Assembly (NCBI GenBank): GCA_046348995.1
Contig: JAXMDB010000004.1
Span: 248,001-312,000 of the forward strand
Direction: 5' to 3'
Length of the DNA: 64,000 nt
From: JANNSX01 sp046348995
GTDB lineage: Bacteria; Pseudomonadota; Alphaproteobacteria; Rhizobiales; Hyphomicrobiaceae
Shown here: one piece after another, positions 41,702 through 49,990 of the stretch
Position numbering within the stretch: the first letter of the stretch is position 1
Layout: each line of letters starts with the position of its first letter
Translations under genes and position numbers: made by a program
Notes under the pieces: model-generated
Told to the model about the DNA's origin: nothing
Databases searched by the model: none
Seen by the model: only the letters and a program-made list of their open reading frames with translations

Positions 41702-42691
41702 ATGACCATGCGCATCTGCATTTTCGGCGCGGGCGCGATCGGCGGGTATATGGGTGTGCGGCTCTTGGAAGCCGGCGCCGACGTCACCTTCCTGGCCCGC
41801 GGGCCCCATCTCGCGGCCATGCGCGACAACGGTGTGACTCTGATCTCGGACGGCAAAGAGACGGTCGTCCGGCCGCGCCTCGCCGCGACGCCCGAGGAGG
41901 CCGGCCCGCAGGATTACGTCGTCATCACGTTGAAAGCGCACTCGATCCCGGGCGCCGCTTCCGAGATCGCCAAGCTCATCGGCCCCTCGACCACCCTCGT
42001 CACCGCCGTCAACGGTGTGCCGTGGTGGTATTTCTACAAACACGGCGGCCCCTACGACGGCACACGCATCGAGAGCGTCGATCCCGGCGGCGTGCTGACC
42101 CAGAAGCTGCCGCCGTCGTGCTGCCTCGGCTGCATCGTCTATCCCGCCGCTGACGTCATCCGCCCCGGCGTCATCGAGCACACCTATTCCAATCGCTTTA
42201 CGCTCGGCGAGCCCGACGGGTCGCGATCGGAGCGGGCGACGCGCTTTTCCGAGTTGATGATCAAGGGCGGCCTCAAGTCGCCGGTGCGTCCACGCATTCG
42301 CGACGAGCTGTGGATGAAGCTCTGGGGCAATCTCGCGTTCAATCCACTGTCGGCGCTGACCACGGCGACGCTCGACCGGCTGGCGACCGAATCCGGATCG
42401 CGCAGCGTCGCCCGCGCGATGATGGTCGAAGCGCAGGAGATCGCGGAGAAGCTCGGCGTGAAATTCGCCATCGACGTCGACAAGCGCATCGAGGGGGCGG
42501 CCGAGGTCGGCGCGCACAAGACGTCGATGCTGCAGGATTTGGAGCGCGGCCGGCCGATGGAGATCGATGCGCTGCTCGGCGCCGTCGCCGAGATGGGCCG
42601 GCTCACGCAAACCGCGACGCCGATATGCGATACGGTGCTCGCCCTCGTCCGTCAGCGCGCTGCGGTGGCGGGCCTCTATGCACCGTCGTGA
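41702..42691 (+). CDS. Ketopantoate reductase (ApbA/PanE) family protein
   Basis: The 329-aa protein has the N-terminal dinucleotide motif GAGAIGGYMG, followed by KAHSIPGAA and VTAVNGVPWW, and a helical C-terminal domain with IRDELWMKLWGNLAFNPLSAL containing the Lys and Asn expected for PanE-type catalysis. It may be 2-dehydropantoate 2-reductase (NADPH) or a related 2-keto-acid reductase; paralogues of this family are common and the substrate is not certain. The start may be either ATG at 41702 or ATG at 41708 (MRICIFGAG). Confidence 0.88.
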   Translation: MTMRICIFGAGAIGGYMGVRLLEAGADVTFLARGPHLAAMRDNGVTLISDGKETVVRPRLAATPEEAGPQDYVVITLKAHSIPGAASEIAKLIGPSTTLVTAVNGVPWWYFYKHGGPYDGTRIESVDPGGVLTQKLPPSCCLGCIVYPAADVIRPGVIEHTYSNRFTLGEPDGSRSERATRFSELMIKGGLKSPVRPRIRDELWMKLWGNLAFNPLSALTTATLDRLATESGSRSVARAMMVEAQEIAEKLGVKFAIDVDKRIEGAAEVGAHKTSMLQDLERGRPMEIDALLGAVAEMGRLTQTATPICDTVLALVRQRAAVAGLYAPS

Positions 42692-42706
42692 TTGGCAGCT
42701 TTGCCT

Positions 42707-43441
42707 CTACCTGGCGTCAGCCACGATCCGCTTGAAGCTCGCGTAGAGCCGCTCGGCACTCGCGACGAAGCCTGCCATGTTGCGATCGGCGCCGTGCATC
42801 ATCTGCGGCAGGCCTTCCGGGCCAAGCGCCTGATCGAGGGCCTGGCGGTAGGCCGGTACGACACCCCAGTTGGCGACCGTGTCGGGCTCGACCTCGACGT
42901 GATATTGCATCGACCAAGCCAGCGGCCCGACGCGCATCGCTTGAACCGAGCAGAGCGGCGAGCGCGCCAGCACGGCGGCTCCCTCCGGCGGTTGCGCTAC
43001 GCGGACGGAGTGCCACTGCAGACACTTCTGACGCTTGGGAAGTCCAGCAAACAGCGGATCAGCCCGCGCTTCGTCAGTCAGCTCGACATCGCAAATCCCG
43101 ATCTCGGGCGGCTTCTGCGGGCCGCACGTTCCACCCAGCGCATCCGCCAAGAGCTGATGCCCGAGACAGAAGCCGAGAAAGGGCTTGCCGAGATCGCGAA
43201 CCCAACGCCGGATCGCCGCTTTCTCGGGGACGAGCCAGGGATGCTCCTCGACATCCCAGACATCCATTGGACCGCCCATGACCCAGAGCGCGTCGTAGGC
43301 CGCAAGTTCCGGAATGGGCTCACCTCGATCGAGCTCCACCGCCGTCCACGCGATGCCGTCACGGGCGAGCATCGCGCGAAAGGCGCCCGGATGCTCGCAG
43401 TCGATGTGCTGGAAGACGAGCAGACGCATGCGATCGACCAT
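42707..43441 (-). CDS. Class I glutamine amidotransferase-like protein
   Basis: The 244-aa protein is a stand-alone type 1 amidotransferase domain: the nucleophile Cys in FLGFCLGHQLLADALGG, WVMGGPMDVWD as the oxyanion region, and the catalytic His/Glu in MQYHVEVEPDT. It resembles the GMP-synthase-like GATase proteins of unknown function and gamma-glutamyl hydrolases acting in putrescine breakdown (PuuD differs in motif). The start could also be Met5 (43429, MRLLVFQHID). It is convergent with the ketopantoate-reductase-like gene (15 bp gap). Confidence 0.87.
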   Translation of the reverse strand: MVDRMRLLVFQHIDCEHPGAFRAMLARDGIAWTAVELDRGEPIPELAAYDALWVMGGPMDVWDVEEHPWLVPEKAAIRRWVRDLGKPFLGFCLGHQLLADALGGTCGPQKPPEIGICDVELTDEARADPLFAGLPKRQKCLQWHSVRVAQPPEGAAVLARSPLCSVQAMRVGPLAWSMQYHVEVEPDTVANWGVVPAYRQALDQALGPEGLPQMMHGADRNMAGFVASAERLYASFKRIVADAR

Positions 43442-43491
43442 AGCTGTTGCAAGGGCTTGGCAACGCTACGGCATGGCCGCCGGATTGTCTT

Positions 43492-44238
43492 TCAGAAACC
43501 GAGCATGCTCCGCGCCCCTTGGAGCCCGATCAGCAGCGCGATGACCGCGATCAAGATGAGCACGCGGCGGCGGAACACGGCCGGGTCGCTGCCCTTGAAG
43601 CTGCGGGCGCCGAGGCTGATGCCGATCAGCAGCACCGGCAGGAACAAGGCCGCCCGCCAGACGTGATCGAGGGTGATGAGACCGTTCCAGGTCTGCGTCG
43701 CGAGCCCGATCAGATCCATGCCGAGGAACAGTGCGATCAGCGAGGCGCGCCCGGCGATGTCGCCCGCGGGCGAGGAGAAATAGAACAGGATGATCGGCGG
43801 ACCGCCGATGCCGAACGCGCCGTTGAACAGCCCGCCGAGCGCGCCCGTCGCCAGCGTCGCCGGCGACGAGGGAACCCGCTTCAGGGCGAAGCCCCGCCAG
43901 AGCAGCGCCACCGCGACGAGCACGAAGGCCGCGAGCGCCACCCGCATCGGCGCTTCCGGAACCTGCTTCAATAGCGATACGCCGATCGGCGTTGCGATGG
44001 CCGTTCCGATCAGAAGCAAACCGACCGATCTCCACTGAACGTCGCGCCAGATGCCGGGCAAGAGATGCAGGCTCGCCGCGATCTCGAGCAGAAAGATCGA
44101 GGCGATGACCTCGACGGGCGAGAACATCAGCGACAGCGCGCTGATCGTCAGCAGCGAGAAGCCGAAGCCCGAGTAGCCGCGTACGACAGCGGCCCCGAGC
44201 ACGACGAGAACGGCATAGGCGATGGGCAGGATATCCAT
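43492..44238 (-). CDS. TauE/SafE-family sulfite/anion exporter
   Basis: The 248-aa protein is almost wholly hydrophobic with about eight membrane helices. It shows the two family repeats, recognisable by GYSGFGFSLLTISAL near the N-terminus and GALGGLFNGAFGIGGPPIILF in the middle. TauE/SafE proteins export sulfite, sulfoacetate or similar sulfur anions across the inner membrane. A sulfatase gene and a TusA-fusion transporter lie within a few kb, a suggestive but unproved sulfur connection. Confidence 0.9.
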   Translation of the reverse strand: MDILPIAYAVLVVLGAAVVRGYSGFGFSLLTISALSLMFSPVEVIASIFLLEIAASLHLLPGIWRDVQWRSVGLLLIGTAIATPIGVSLLKQVPEAPMRVALAAFVLVAVALLWRGFALKRVPSSPATLATGALGGLFNGAFGIGGPPIILFYFSSPAGDIAGRASLIALFLGMDLIGLATQTWNGLITLDHVWRAALFLPVLLIGISLGARSFKGSDPAVFRRRVLILIAVIALLIGLQGARSMLGF

Positions 44239-44389
44239 GCGGTCACCCTTAGCGGCTAACCCGTGAGCCGTCGTGGTCCAGTTGCCGCCCTTCGCTCAAC
44301 CAGCAGCCATGCGACCCGCCCCCGCCATTTCCCAAGGCGCCGATCTGCTTTAAGAGCAGGAGCGCAAGTCGAGCAGCAGGGAGGCCCAA

Positions 44390-45280
44390 ATGGCGAAAGT
44401 GGCGTGGATCGGACTGGGCGTGATGGGCTATCCGATGGCGGGGCATATCCGCGCGAAGGGCGGGCACGAGCTCACCGTCTACAATCGCAGCCGCGAGAAA
44501 GCGGACAAGTGGGTCGCCCAGCACGGCGGCAAGGTGGCCGCGACCCCGGCCGAGGCCGCGAAGGGCGCCGAGTTCGTCTTCTGCTGCGTCGGCAACGACG
44601 ACGATCTCCGCTCGGTCACGACGGCCAAGGACGGCGCGTTCGAAACGATCGGCAAGGGTGCGGTCTTCATCGACAACACGACGGCTTCCGCCAACGTCGC
44701 CCGCGAGCTCGACGCGATCGGCCGCGCCAAGGGCTTCGGCGTGCTCGATGCGCCGGTGTCGGGCGGCCAGGCGGGCGCCGAGAACGGCATGCTCACCGTC
44801 ATGGTCGGCGGCGAACCTCAAGTCTTCGCCAAGGCCGAGCCGGTCATCGCGCACTATGCGCGCATGGTTAAGCTGATCGGTCCGGCGGGCTCGGGCCAGC
44901 TCGCCAAGATGGTCAACCAGATCTGCATCGCCGGCGTCGTGCAGGGGCTCTCGGAAGGCTTAGCCTTCGCCGAGAAGGCCGGTCTCGACATCCCGGCCGT
45001 CATGGAGACGATCTCGAAAGGCGCCGCGGGATCCTGGCAGATGGAGAACCGCTGGAAGACGATGATGGAGGACAAGTTCACCTTCGGCTTCGCCGTCGAC
45101 TGGATGCGGAAGGACTTGGGTATCTGCCTCGAGGAGGCCCGCCGCAACCGCGCGCATTTGCCGATGACGGCGCTGGTCGACCAGTTCTACTCCGAGGTGC
45201 AGGCGATCGGCGGCGGCCGTTGGGACACGTCGAGCCTCGTCGCGCGCCTGCGCAACGCCGACAAGGGGAAGAAGTCGTGA
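44390..45280 (+). CDS. NAD(P)-dependent beta-hydroxyacid dehydrogenase (3-hydroxyisobutyrate dehydrogenase family)
   Basis: The 296-aa protein has the Rossmann motif GLGVMGYPMAGH, the substrate-loop DAPVSGGQAGAENG, and the catalytic-lysine helix SGQLAKMVNQIC. Members reduce or oxidise 3-hydroxyisobutyrate, tartronate semialdehyde, glyoxylate or similar C3-C4 acids. The stop codon overlaps the GTG start of the following thioesterase by 4 bp (GTGA), so the two are translationally coupled. Confidence 0.92.
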   Translation: MAKVAWIGLGVMGYPMAGHIRAKGGHELTVYNRSREKADKWVAQHGGKVAATPAEAAKGAEFVFCCVGNDDDLRSVTTAKDGAFETIGKGAVFIDNTTASANVARELDAIGRAKGFGVLDAPVSGGQAGAENGMLTVMVGGEPQVFAKAEPVIAHYARMVKLIGPAGSGQLAKMVNQICIAGVVQGLSEGLAFAEKAGLDIPAVMETISKGAAGSWQMENRWKTMMEDKFTFGFAVDWMRKDLGICLEEARRNRAHLPMTALVDQFYSEVQAIGGGRWDTSSLVARLRNADKGKKS

Positions 45281-45708
45281 GCAAGGGCGGCGCGCAGATC
45301 CCGTCGGAAGAAGTGGGCCGCCGCCTCGTCGCCAAGAGCCCGGTGCTGCAATGGCTCGGCGCCGAGATCGTCGTCATGCAGCCGGGGCATTGTCATCTGG
45401 CGATGATGGTTCGGCCCGATCATACGAACGTCATCGGCACAATGCACGGCGGCATCGTTTTCACGCTGGCCGACGCGGCCTTCGGCTTCGCCCAGAGCTG
45501 CCGCAACGAGCGCATCGTCTCGGCGGATGCGGAGATCCGGTTCCTCGCGCCCGCCAAGGCGGGTCAGCGTCTCGAGGCTGAAGCCAAGGAGATCTGGCGC
45601 CGCGAGCCGCATGCGCTGATGGATGTCGAGGTCCGCCAGGGTGGACACGTCATCGCGCTGGTGCGCGGGCGGACGCGGGCGTTGGGTGAGCCGCATTTCA
45701 GCGAGTAG
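45277..45708 (+). CDS. PaaI-family (hotdog-fold) thioesterase
   Basis: From the GTG at 45277 the product is 143 aa. The hotdog signature is HTNVIGTMHGGIVFTLADAAFGFA, with the Gly-Gly and Asp expected in PaaI-type acyl-CoA thioesterases. The GTG start, which overlaps the upstream stop codon in GTGA, is preferred over the ATG at 45220 inside the dehydrogenase gene. It may release a CoA intermediate of the same pathway as its partner, but the substrate is not known. Confidence 0.88.
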   Translation: MSKGGAQIPSEEVGRRLVAKSPVLQWLGAEIVVMQPGHCHLAMMVRPDHTNVIGTMHGGIVFTLADAAFGFAQSCRNERIVSADAEIRFLAPAKAGQRLEAEAKEIWRREPHALMDVEVRQGGHVIALVRGRTRALGEPHFSE

Positions 45709-45739
45709 TCGGTAGCGAATAGCGAATAGGCTACTCGCT
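45700..45739. terminator. Inverted repeat at the thioesterase 3' end
   Basis: AGCGAGTAG (45700-45708, including the stop codon) pairs with CTACTCGCT (45731-45739) around a 22-nt loop that contains tandem TAGCGAA units. It separates the convergent thioesterase and DMT-TusA genes and could act as a terminator in both directions; no T-run is present. Confidence 0.35.
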
Positions 45740-45751
45740 CTTCGCTCTCTC

Positions 45752-46981
45752 TCACGCGTCCCGTCTCAGCAAGAACCGGTACACGCCACCATTGCGACGG
45801 AAGAGCATCAGTGTCGCCTTGTGCGCGACGCAGAAGTCCTTGAAGTCGTCGACGGCGAGCGGATCGGTCGCCACGACCTCCATCATGTGGCCGCGCGGCA
45901 GATCGCGATAGGCCTTCTTGGCCTTCAGGATCGGCAGCGGACAGTGCAATCCGCTCGTGTCGAGCACGAAGTCCGGCCGGCCGCGCGGCATGAGCGCGTG
46001 CGTCGTCCACACGCTGCCGTCGCTCAGCGCGAGCGTCGCCGGATCCGCCCCGACGACAACGCCGCCGCCTTTCAACCGCTTCTGCCGGCGATGCTCGGCG
46101 GTGAGGCTCCACAGGTTGCCGGCGAGAATGACGACGCCGCCGAGCAGCACCATGGGATCGAGCGGCTCGGCGTAGATGAGCGCGCCCGCCACCGCGATCA
46201 GGGGCAGACGCAAAAAGTCGAGCGGCGCCACCATGACGGCGTCGGACAGCTTGAGCGATCGGGCGATGCAGTAATGCGCGCCCATGCCCGCCAGCGTGAT
46301 GGCGGTCAAATAGGCGTAGATGATCGGCTGCTCGACCTCGAGATAGCGATAGGCGAGGGCGACCGTCACCGGGATCTGCAGCGCACCCATGTAGAAGACG
46401 ATCGTGATCGGCTTTTCGGTCGGCGCCAGCAGCTTGGTGCCAAGCATGGATCCTGCAAAGCCGATGGCGCCGACCAGCATCACGCCCGCACCGATGTTGA
46501 AGGCCACCACGCCCGGGCGCGCGACGATGAGCACGCCTGCGAACCCGATCAGCGCCGCGATCACGCGCGCGACCGTCATCCGCTCCTTGAGCACGAAGGG
46601 CGCCAGGATCGCGACCCAGATCGGCGCCGTGAACTCGTAGGCGAACACCTGCGCGAGTGGAATGAGACCGATGGCGTAGAACCAGCTCATCTGGCCGCCG
46701 AACTGGAAGCAGTTGCGGCCGAGATGGGTAAAGATGCGCTTGGTCTTGAGAACGCCGAGGCTTTGGCCGGTCACCGCCAGGATCAGGAGCACCACGGTGG
46801 TCGAGATCAAGGCGCGGAACATCATGACTTCGATCGGCGAGACGGCCTTCGTCACCTCCCGCCCGCCGAGCGCCATGACGATGAAGCAGCAGAGCGCGCC
46901 CGACATCCAGAGCACGGTTTTCACCGTTGCGCTGGTGCGGCCCGCATCCGCTCCCCCGCTCGCTACCGCTGACGCCGCCAT
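45752..46981 (-). CDS. DMT/EamA-family transporter fused to a C-terminal TusA-like sulfur-carrier domain
   Basis: The 409-aa protein starts with ten predicted membrane helices in two EamA-like halves (residues about 20-300; GREVTKAVSPIEVMMFRAL marks the first). A linker of about 35 residues leads to a complete TusA/SirA-like domain at residues about 337-409 (LDTSGLHCPLPILKAKKA), including the Cys-Pro-x-Pro motif with Cys347, which in TusA carries the persulfide. There is no stop codon or frame change between the two parts. The transporter part would move a metabolite across the inner membrane; the cytoplasmic tail could hand over or sense sulfur. The function of this fusion is unknown. It is convergent with the thioesterase and divergent from threonine aldolase. 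Confidence 0.9.
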   Translation of the reverse strand: MAASAVASGGADAGRTSATVKTVLWMSGALCCFIVMALGGREVTKAVSPIEVMMFRALISTTVVLLILAVTGQSLGVLKTKRIFTHLGRNCFQFGGQMSWFYAIGLIPLAQVFAYEFTAPIWVAILAPFVLKERMTVARVIAALIGFAGVLIVARPGVVAFNIGAGVMLVGAIGFAGSMLGTKLLAPTEKPITIVFYMGALQIPVTVALAYRYLEVEQPIIYAYLTAITLAGMGAHYCIARSLKLSDAVMVAPLDFLRLPLIAVAGALIYAEPLDPMVLLGGVVILAGNLWSLTAEHRRQKRLKGGGVVVGADPATLALSDGSVWTTHALMPRGRPDFVLDTSGLHCPLPILKAKKAYRDLPRGHMMEVVATDPLAVDDFKDFCVAHKATLMLFRRNGGVYRFLLRRDA

Positions 46982-47081
46982 CCGCCGCTCCGATCAGTCA
47001 GCTTTCGAGCACATGTCTGGCACAGATGTGCCCCGGCATGATAGTGGTCCCCGAGTTCCACCCGAAAAACTCCGGATTTCC

Positions 47082-48158
47082 ATGGCCCCGCACCAGGACA
47101 ACCCCGCTCGCACCCAGCAGTTCGCCTCTGACAACAACGCCGGCATCGCGCCCGCTGCGTTGCAGGCGCTTCTTGCCTCCGACGCCTCCGGCCACGAGCC
47201 CTCCTATGGCGAGGATCGCTGGACGGTCGAGGTCTGCGATCGCATGCGGCGGCTGTTCGAGACCGATTGCGAGGTGTTCTTCGTCTTCAACGGCACGGCG
47301 GCCAACTCTCTGGCACTGGCTTCGCTTTGCCAATCCTACCACTCGGTGATCTGCCATGCGCTGGCGCATGTGGAGACCGACGAGTGCGGCGGCCCCGAGT
47401 TCTTCTCGAACGGCTCGAAGCTGCTGACGGCCGACGGCCCGAACGGCAAGCTCACACCCGATGCCGTCGACCGGCTGGCGACCAAGCGCACGGATCTCCA
47501 TTTCCCCAAGCCCAAGGCCCTATCGCTCACCCAGGCGACCGAATGCGGCACCGTCTACACCGTGGACGAGCTCAGGGCGATCGCGGCGATCGCCAAGCGG
47601 CACAGCCTCAACATCCACATGGATGGTGCGCGCTTCGCCAATGCGGTTGCGCGCTTGGGCGTCTCTCCTTCCGACATTACCTGGCGGGCCGGCGTCGACG
47701 TGCTGACCTTCGGCGGCACGAAGAACGGACTGCCGGTCGGCGAGGCCGTGATCTTCTTCAAGAAGCAGCTCGCCGAGGATTTCGCCTGGCGCGCCAAGCA
47801 GGCGGGCCAGCTCGCCTCCAAGATGCGCTTCGTCTCGGCCCCCTGGCTCGGGATTCTCGAGAAGGATGGCTGGCTCGCCAATGCGCGCCACGCAAACACG
47901 ATGGCCGACCGGCTCGCCAAGGGCCTCGGCGAGGTGCCCGGCATCCGCCTCATGTTCCCGGTCGAGGCCAATGCCGTGTTCGCCGAGATCCCGGCGCCGA
48001 TCCAGGCGGGGCTCAGGGCCAAGGGCTGGCGCTTCTACACCTTCATCGGCGACGGCGGCTGCCGGCTCATGTGCGCGTTCGATACGTCGCCCGAGACAGT
48101 CGACCGTTTCGTTGCCGACGCGCGAGCTCTTGCCGGCAGCAAGAGCTCCAAGGCCTGA
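47082..48158 (+). CDS. Low-specificity L-threonine aldolase-like PLP enzyme
   Basis: The 358-aa enzyme (ATG 47082) belongs to the threonine aldolase/beta-eliminating lyase family: FASDNNAGIAPAAL, EVFFVFNGTAANSLAL, HMDGARFANAVA, and the Schiff-base lysine in TFGGTKNGLPVGEAV. It cleaves L-threonine or allo-threonine to glycine and acetaldehyde; related members act on other beta-hydroxy amino acids. The longer upstream frame overlaps the divergent transporter gene and is rejected. Confidence 0.92.
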   Translation: MAPHQDNPARTQQFASDNNAGIAPAALQALLASDASGHEPSYGEDRWTVEVCDRMRRLFETDCEVFFVFNGTAANSLALASLCQSYHSVICHALAHVETDECGGPEFFSNGSKLLTADGPNGKLTPDAVDRLATKRTDLHFPKPKALSLTQATECGTVYTVDELRAIAAIAKRHSLNIHMDGARFANAVARLGVSPSDITWRAGVDVLTFGGTKNGLPVGEAVIFFKKQLAEDFAWRAKQAGQLASKMRFVSAPWLGILEKDGWLANARHANTMADRLAKGLGEVPGIRLMFPVEANAVFAEIPAPIQAGLRAKGWRFYTFIGDGGCRLMCAFDTSPETVDRFVADARALAGSKSSKA

Positions 48159-48167
48159 GCGGCGCCG

Positions 48168-49883
48168 CTACTGGAAGAACAGGTCGAAGATCGATTTCGT
48201 CTTCTTCTTTTTCTTGGCGACCGACTTCTTCTGGGTCGTCCTTTGCGGCTGCGGATCGTCGCCGAACAGCAGGCTGTCGAGCGTCTGCTTCGGCCGCGCC
48301 GGTGCCGTCGTGGTGGTCGTGCGCTTCGCCACGGACTTTGGCTGGCGCAGCTTGAACGCGCTCGTCACCCCGTCGGGGCCTTTGACGTTCACGACGCCGT
48401 CCTCCCAGCTCCACACCGCGAGCTTCTGGCCGACACGATAGGGCTCCAAGCTGATGATGCGGCCGTTGTAGACGTCGGCGATCACCGCCATCTCGATCTC
48501 TTCCGAGCGCCCCTCGGCACCGAGCTTGCCGGCTTTGTAGCGCAGCACGCCGATGCCCTTGAACGGCGACGTCTTCATCTCCCAATCGAGCAGCCGTGGC
48601 GGCTCGTCGCCATAGACCTCGAGGGGCACGCGAAACTTCTCGAAGCGATCGTTCATGGCGAAGTAGCGCTTCTGATGGTCGACGTAGACGCGCCAATCCT
48701 CGAACTCACCGCCCGCGACCTCGCGCGGCGGGGGACGGCCCTCGCCGGTCAGCTGCTCGATCGAGGCCCAGATCTCGTCCGTGTCGAGGCCGAGATGCAC
48801 CGCCTGTCGATAGTCGGTGACGGCGGCCTCTGTCCGCCCCAGCGCCTCGTTGATCTGCGCGCGTGCCTCGAACGCTTCGGCGCTCTCGGGGTCGAGCTTC
48901 ATCGCCCGATCGATATCGGTGAGGCCAAGCTCGGGCTGACCCTGCTTCATCTCGGTCCAAGCCCGGTAGACGAAGGTCACGGCCAACCGCGGATCGGCGG
49001 CGATCGCCGCACTGAACGCCGTGAGAGCGGCAGGGTAGTCGCCGGTCAACGCGAGCACGTGCCCGCGCTCGGCGATGGCTGGGACGAGCTTCGGATCGAG
49101 CTCGGCGGCGCGATCGATGTCGCGCAGCGCACCCTGGTATTGTTTCGTCGCGATCTGCGCTTTGCCCCGGGCGAGCAACAGACCCGGATCGTCCGGCGCG
49201 GCCTCGAGCGCACTGTTCAAATCGGCGATCGCCTCCTCGTCCCGGTCCAGCCGCAGCTTGAGCTCGGCCCGGTTGCGGTAGCCCGAGCGATAGCTCGGAT
49301 CGAGCGTGATGGCCCGGGAGAAGTCCCGGATCGCTGCATAGGTGTGGCCGAGCATGAGCTGGGCTTGCCCGCGTCCGTTGATGGGCGCGGGCGAGGTCGG
49401 AGCAAGGTTTGCCGCGCGCTCGAAGTCCTCGACCGCCTCTGTGTATTTGCCGAGCTGCATATTTGCGATGGCGCGATTGTTGATGGCGGCGACATAGTTG
49501 GGCGCGAGCAGCATCGCGCGCTCGAAATCCTTGGCCGCCTCGGCCGGCTGGTTCAAACCGAGCAGCACGTTGCCACGATTGTTGTAGGCGGCGGGGAGCT
49601 CAGGATAGAGCGTCACGGCCTCGTTGAAGCTTACGATCGCCCCGCGGCTGTCGCCCATGCGCCAGCGGGCGATCCCCTGGTCGTTGAGCAGGCTCGCGCG
49701 CCGGTCTTTGGCGAGGCCGTCCTCAGCCAGCGCCTCGGTGATCGTCTGGGAGGCATCGGCGAACTCGCCCCTGGCGAGAGAGGCCGCCGCGCGATCGGCA
49801 AGCACCTCGACCGGCTCGGCCGCCATCGCTGACGCCACGCCCAAGAGTTGCATCATCAAGCAAATAATCAGCCGTCGCCGCAT
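48168..49883 (-). CDS. Exported TPR-repeat protein
   Basis: From the ATG at 49883 the product is 571 aa, with a signal peptide (MRRRLIICLM start, cleavage near AMAAEP), then about ten TPR units over residues 20-380 (for example YNNRGNVLLGLNQPAEAAKDF), a unique C-terminal region, and a low-complexity basic tail (KKSVAKKKKKTKSIFDLFF). The last repeats and the tail have no motif I recognise. It is probably a periplasmic scaffold; partners are unknown. It is divergent from the GH3 gene, sharing a promoter region of about 100 bp. Confidence 0.88.
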   Translation of the reverse strand: MRRRLIICLMMQLLGVASAMAAEPVEVLADRAAASLARGEFADASQTITEALAEDGLAKDRRASLLNDQGIARWRMGDSRGAIVSFNEAVTLYPELPAAYNNRGNVLLGLNQPAEAAKDFERAMLLAPNYVAAINNRAIANMQLGKYTEAVEDFERAANLAPTSPAPINGRGQAQLMLGHTYAAIRDFSRAITLDPSYRSGYRNRAELKLRLDRDEEAIADLNSALEAAPDDPGLLLARGKAQIATKQYQGALRDIDRAAELDPKLVPAIAERGHVLALTGDYPAALTAFSAAIAADPRLAVTFVYRAWTEMKQGQPELGLTDIDRAMKLDPESAEAFEARAQINEALGRTEAAVTDYRQAVHLGLDTDEIWASIEQLTGEGRPPPREVAGGEFEDWRVYVDHQKRYFAMNDRFEKFRVPLEVYGDEPPRLLDWEMKTSPFKGIGVLRYKAGKLGAEGRSEEIEMAVIADVYNGRIISLEPYRVGQKLAVWSWEDGVVNVKGPDGVTSAFKLRQPKSVAKRTTTTTAPARPKQTLDSLLFGDDPQPQRTTQKKSVAKKKKKTKSIFDLFFQ

Positions 49884-49990
49884 TTTCCTTGGCCTTTCGC
49901 GTCCCTCAAATAGCACACGGCAACCATGACGGGTTGTATCGATTGCGGCACTTATGCTGACCGGTCAACAAAGGACCACAAGTTGACCCC

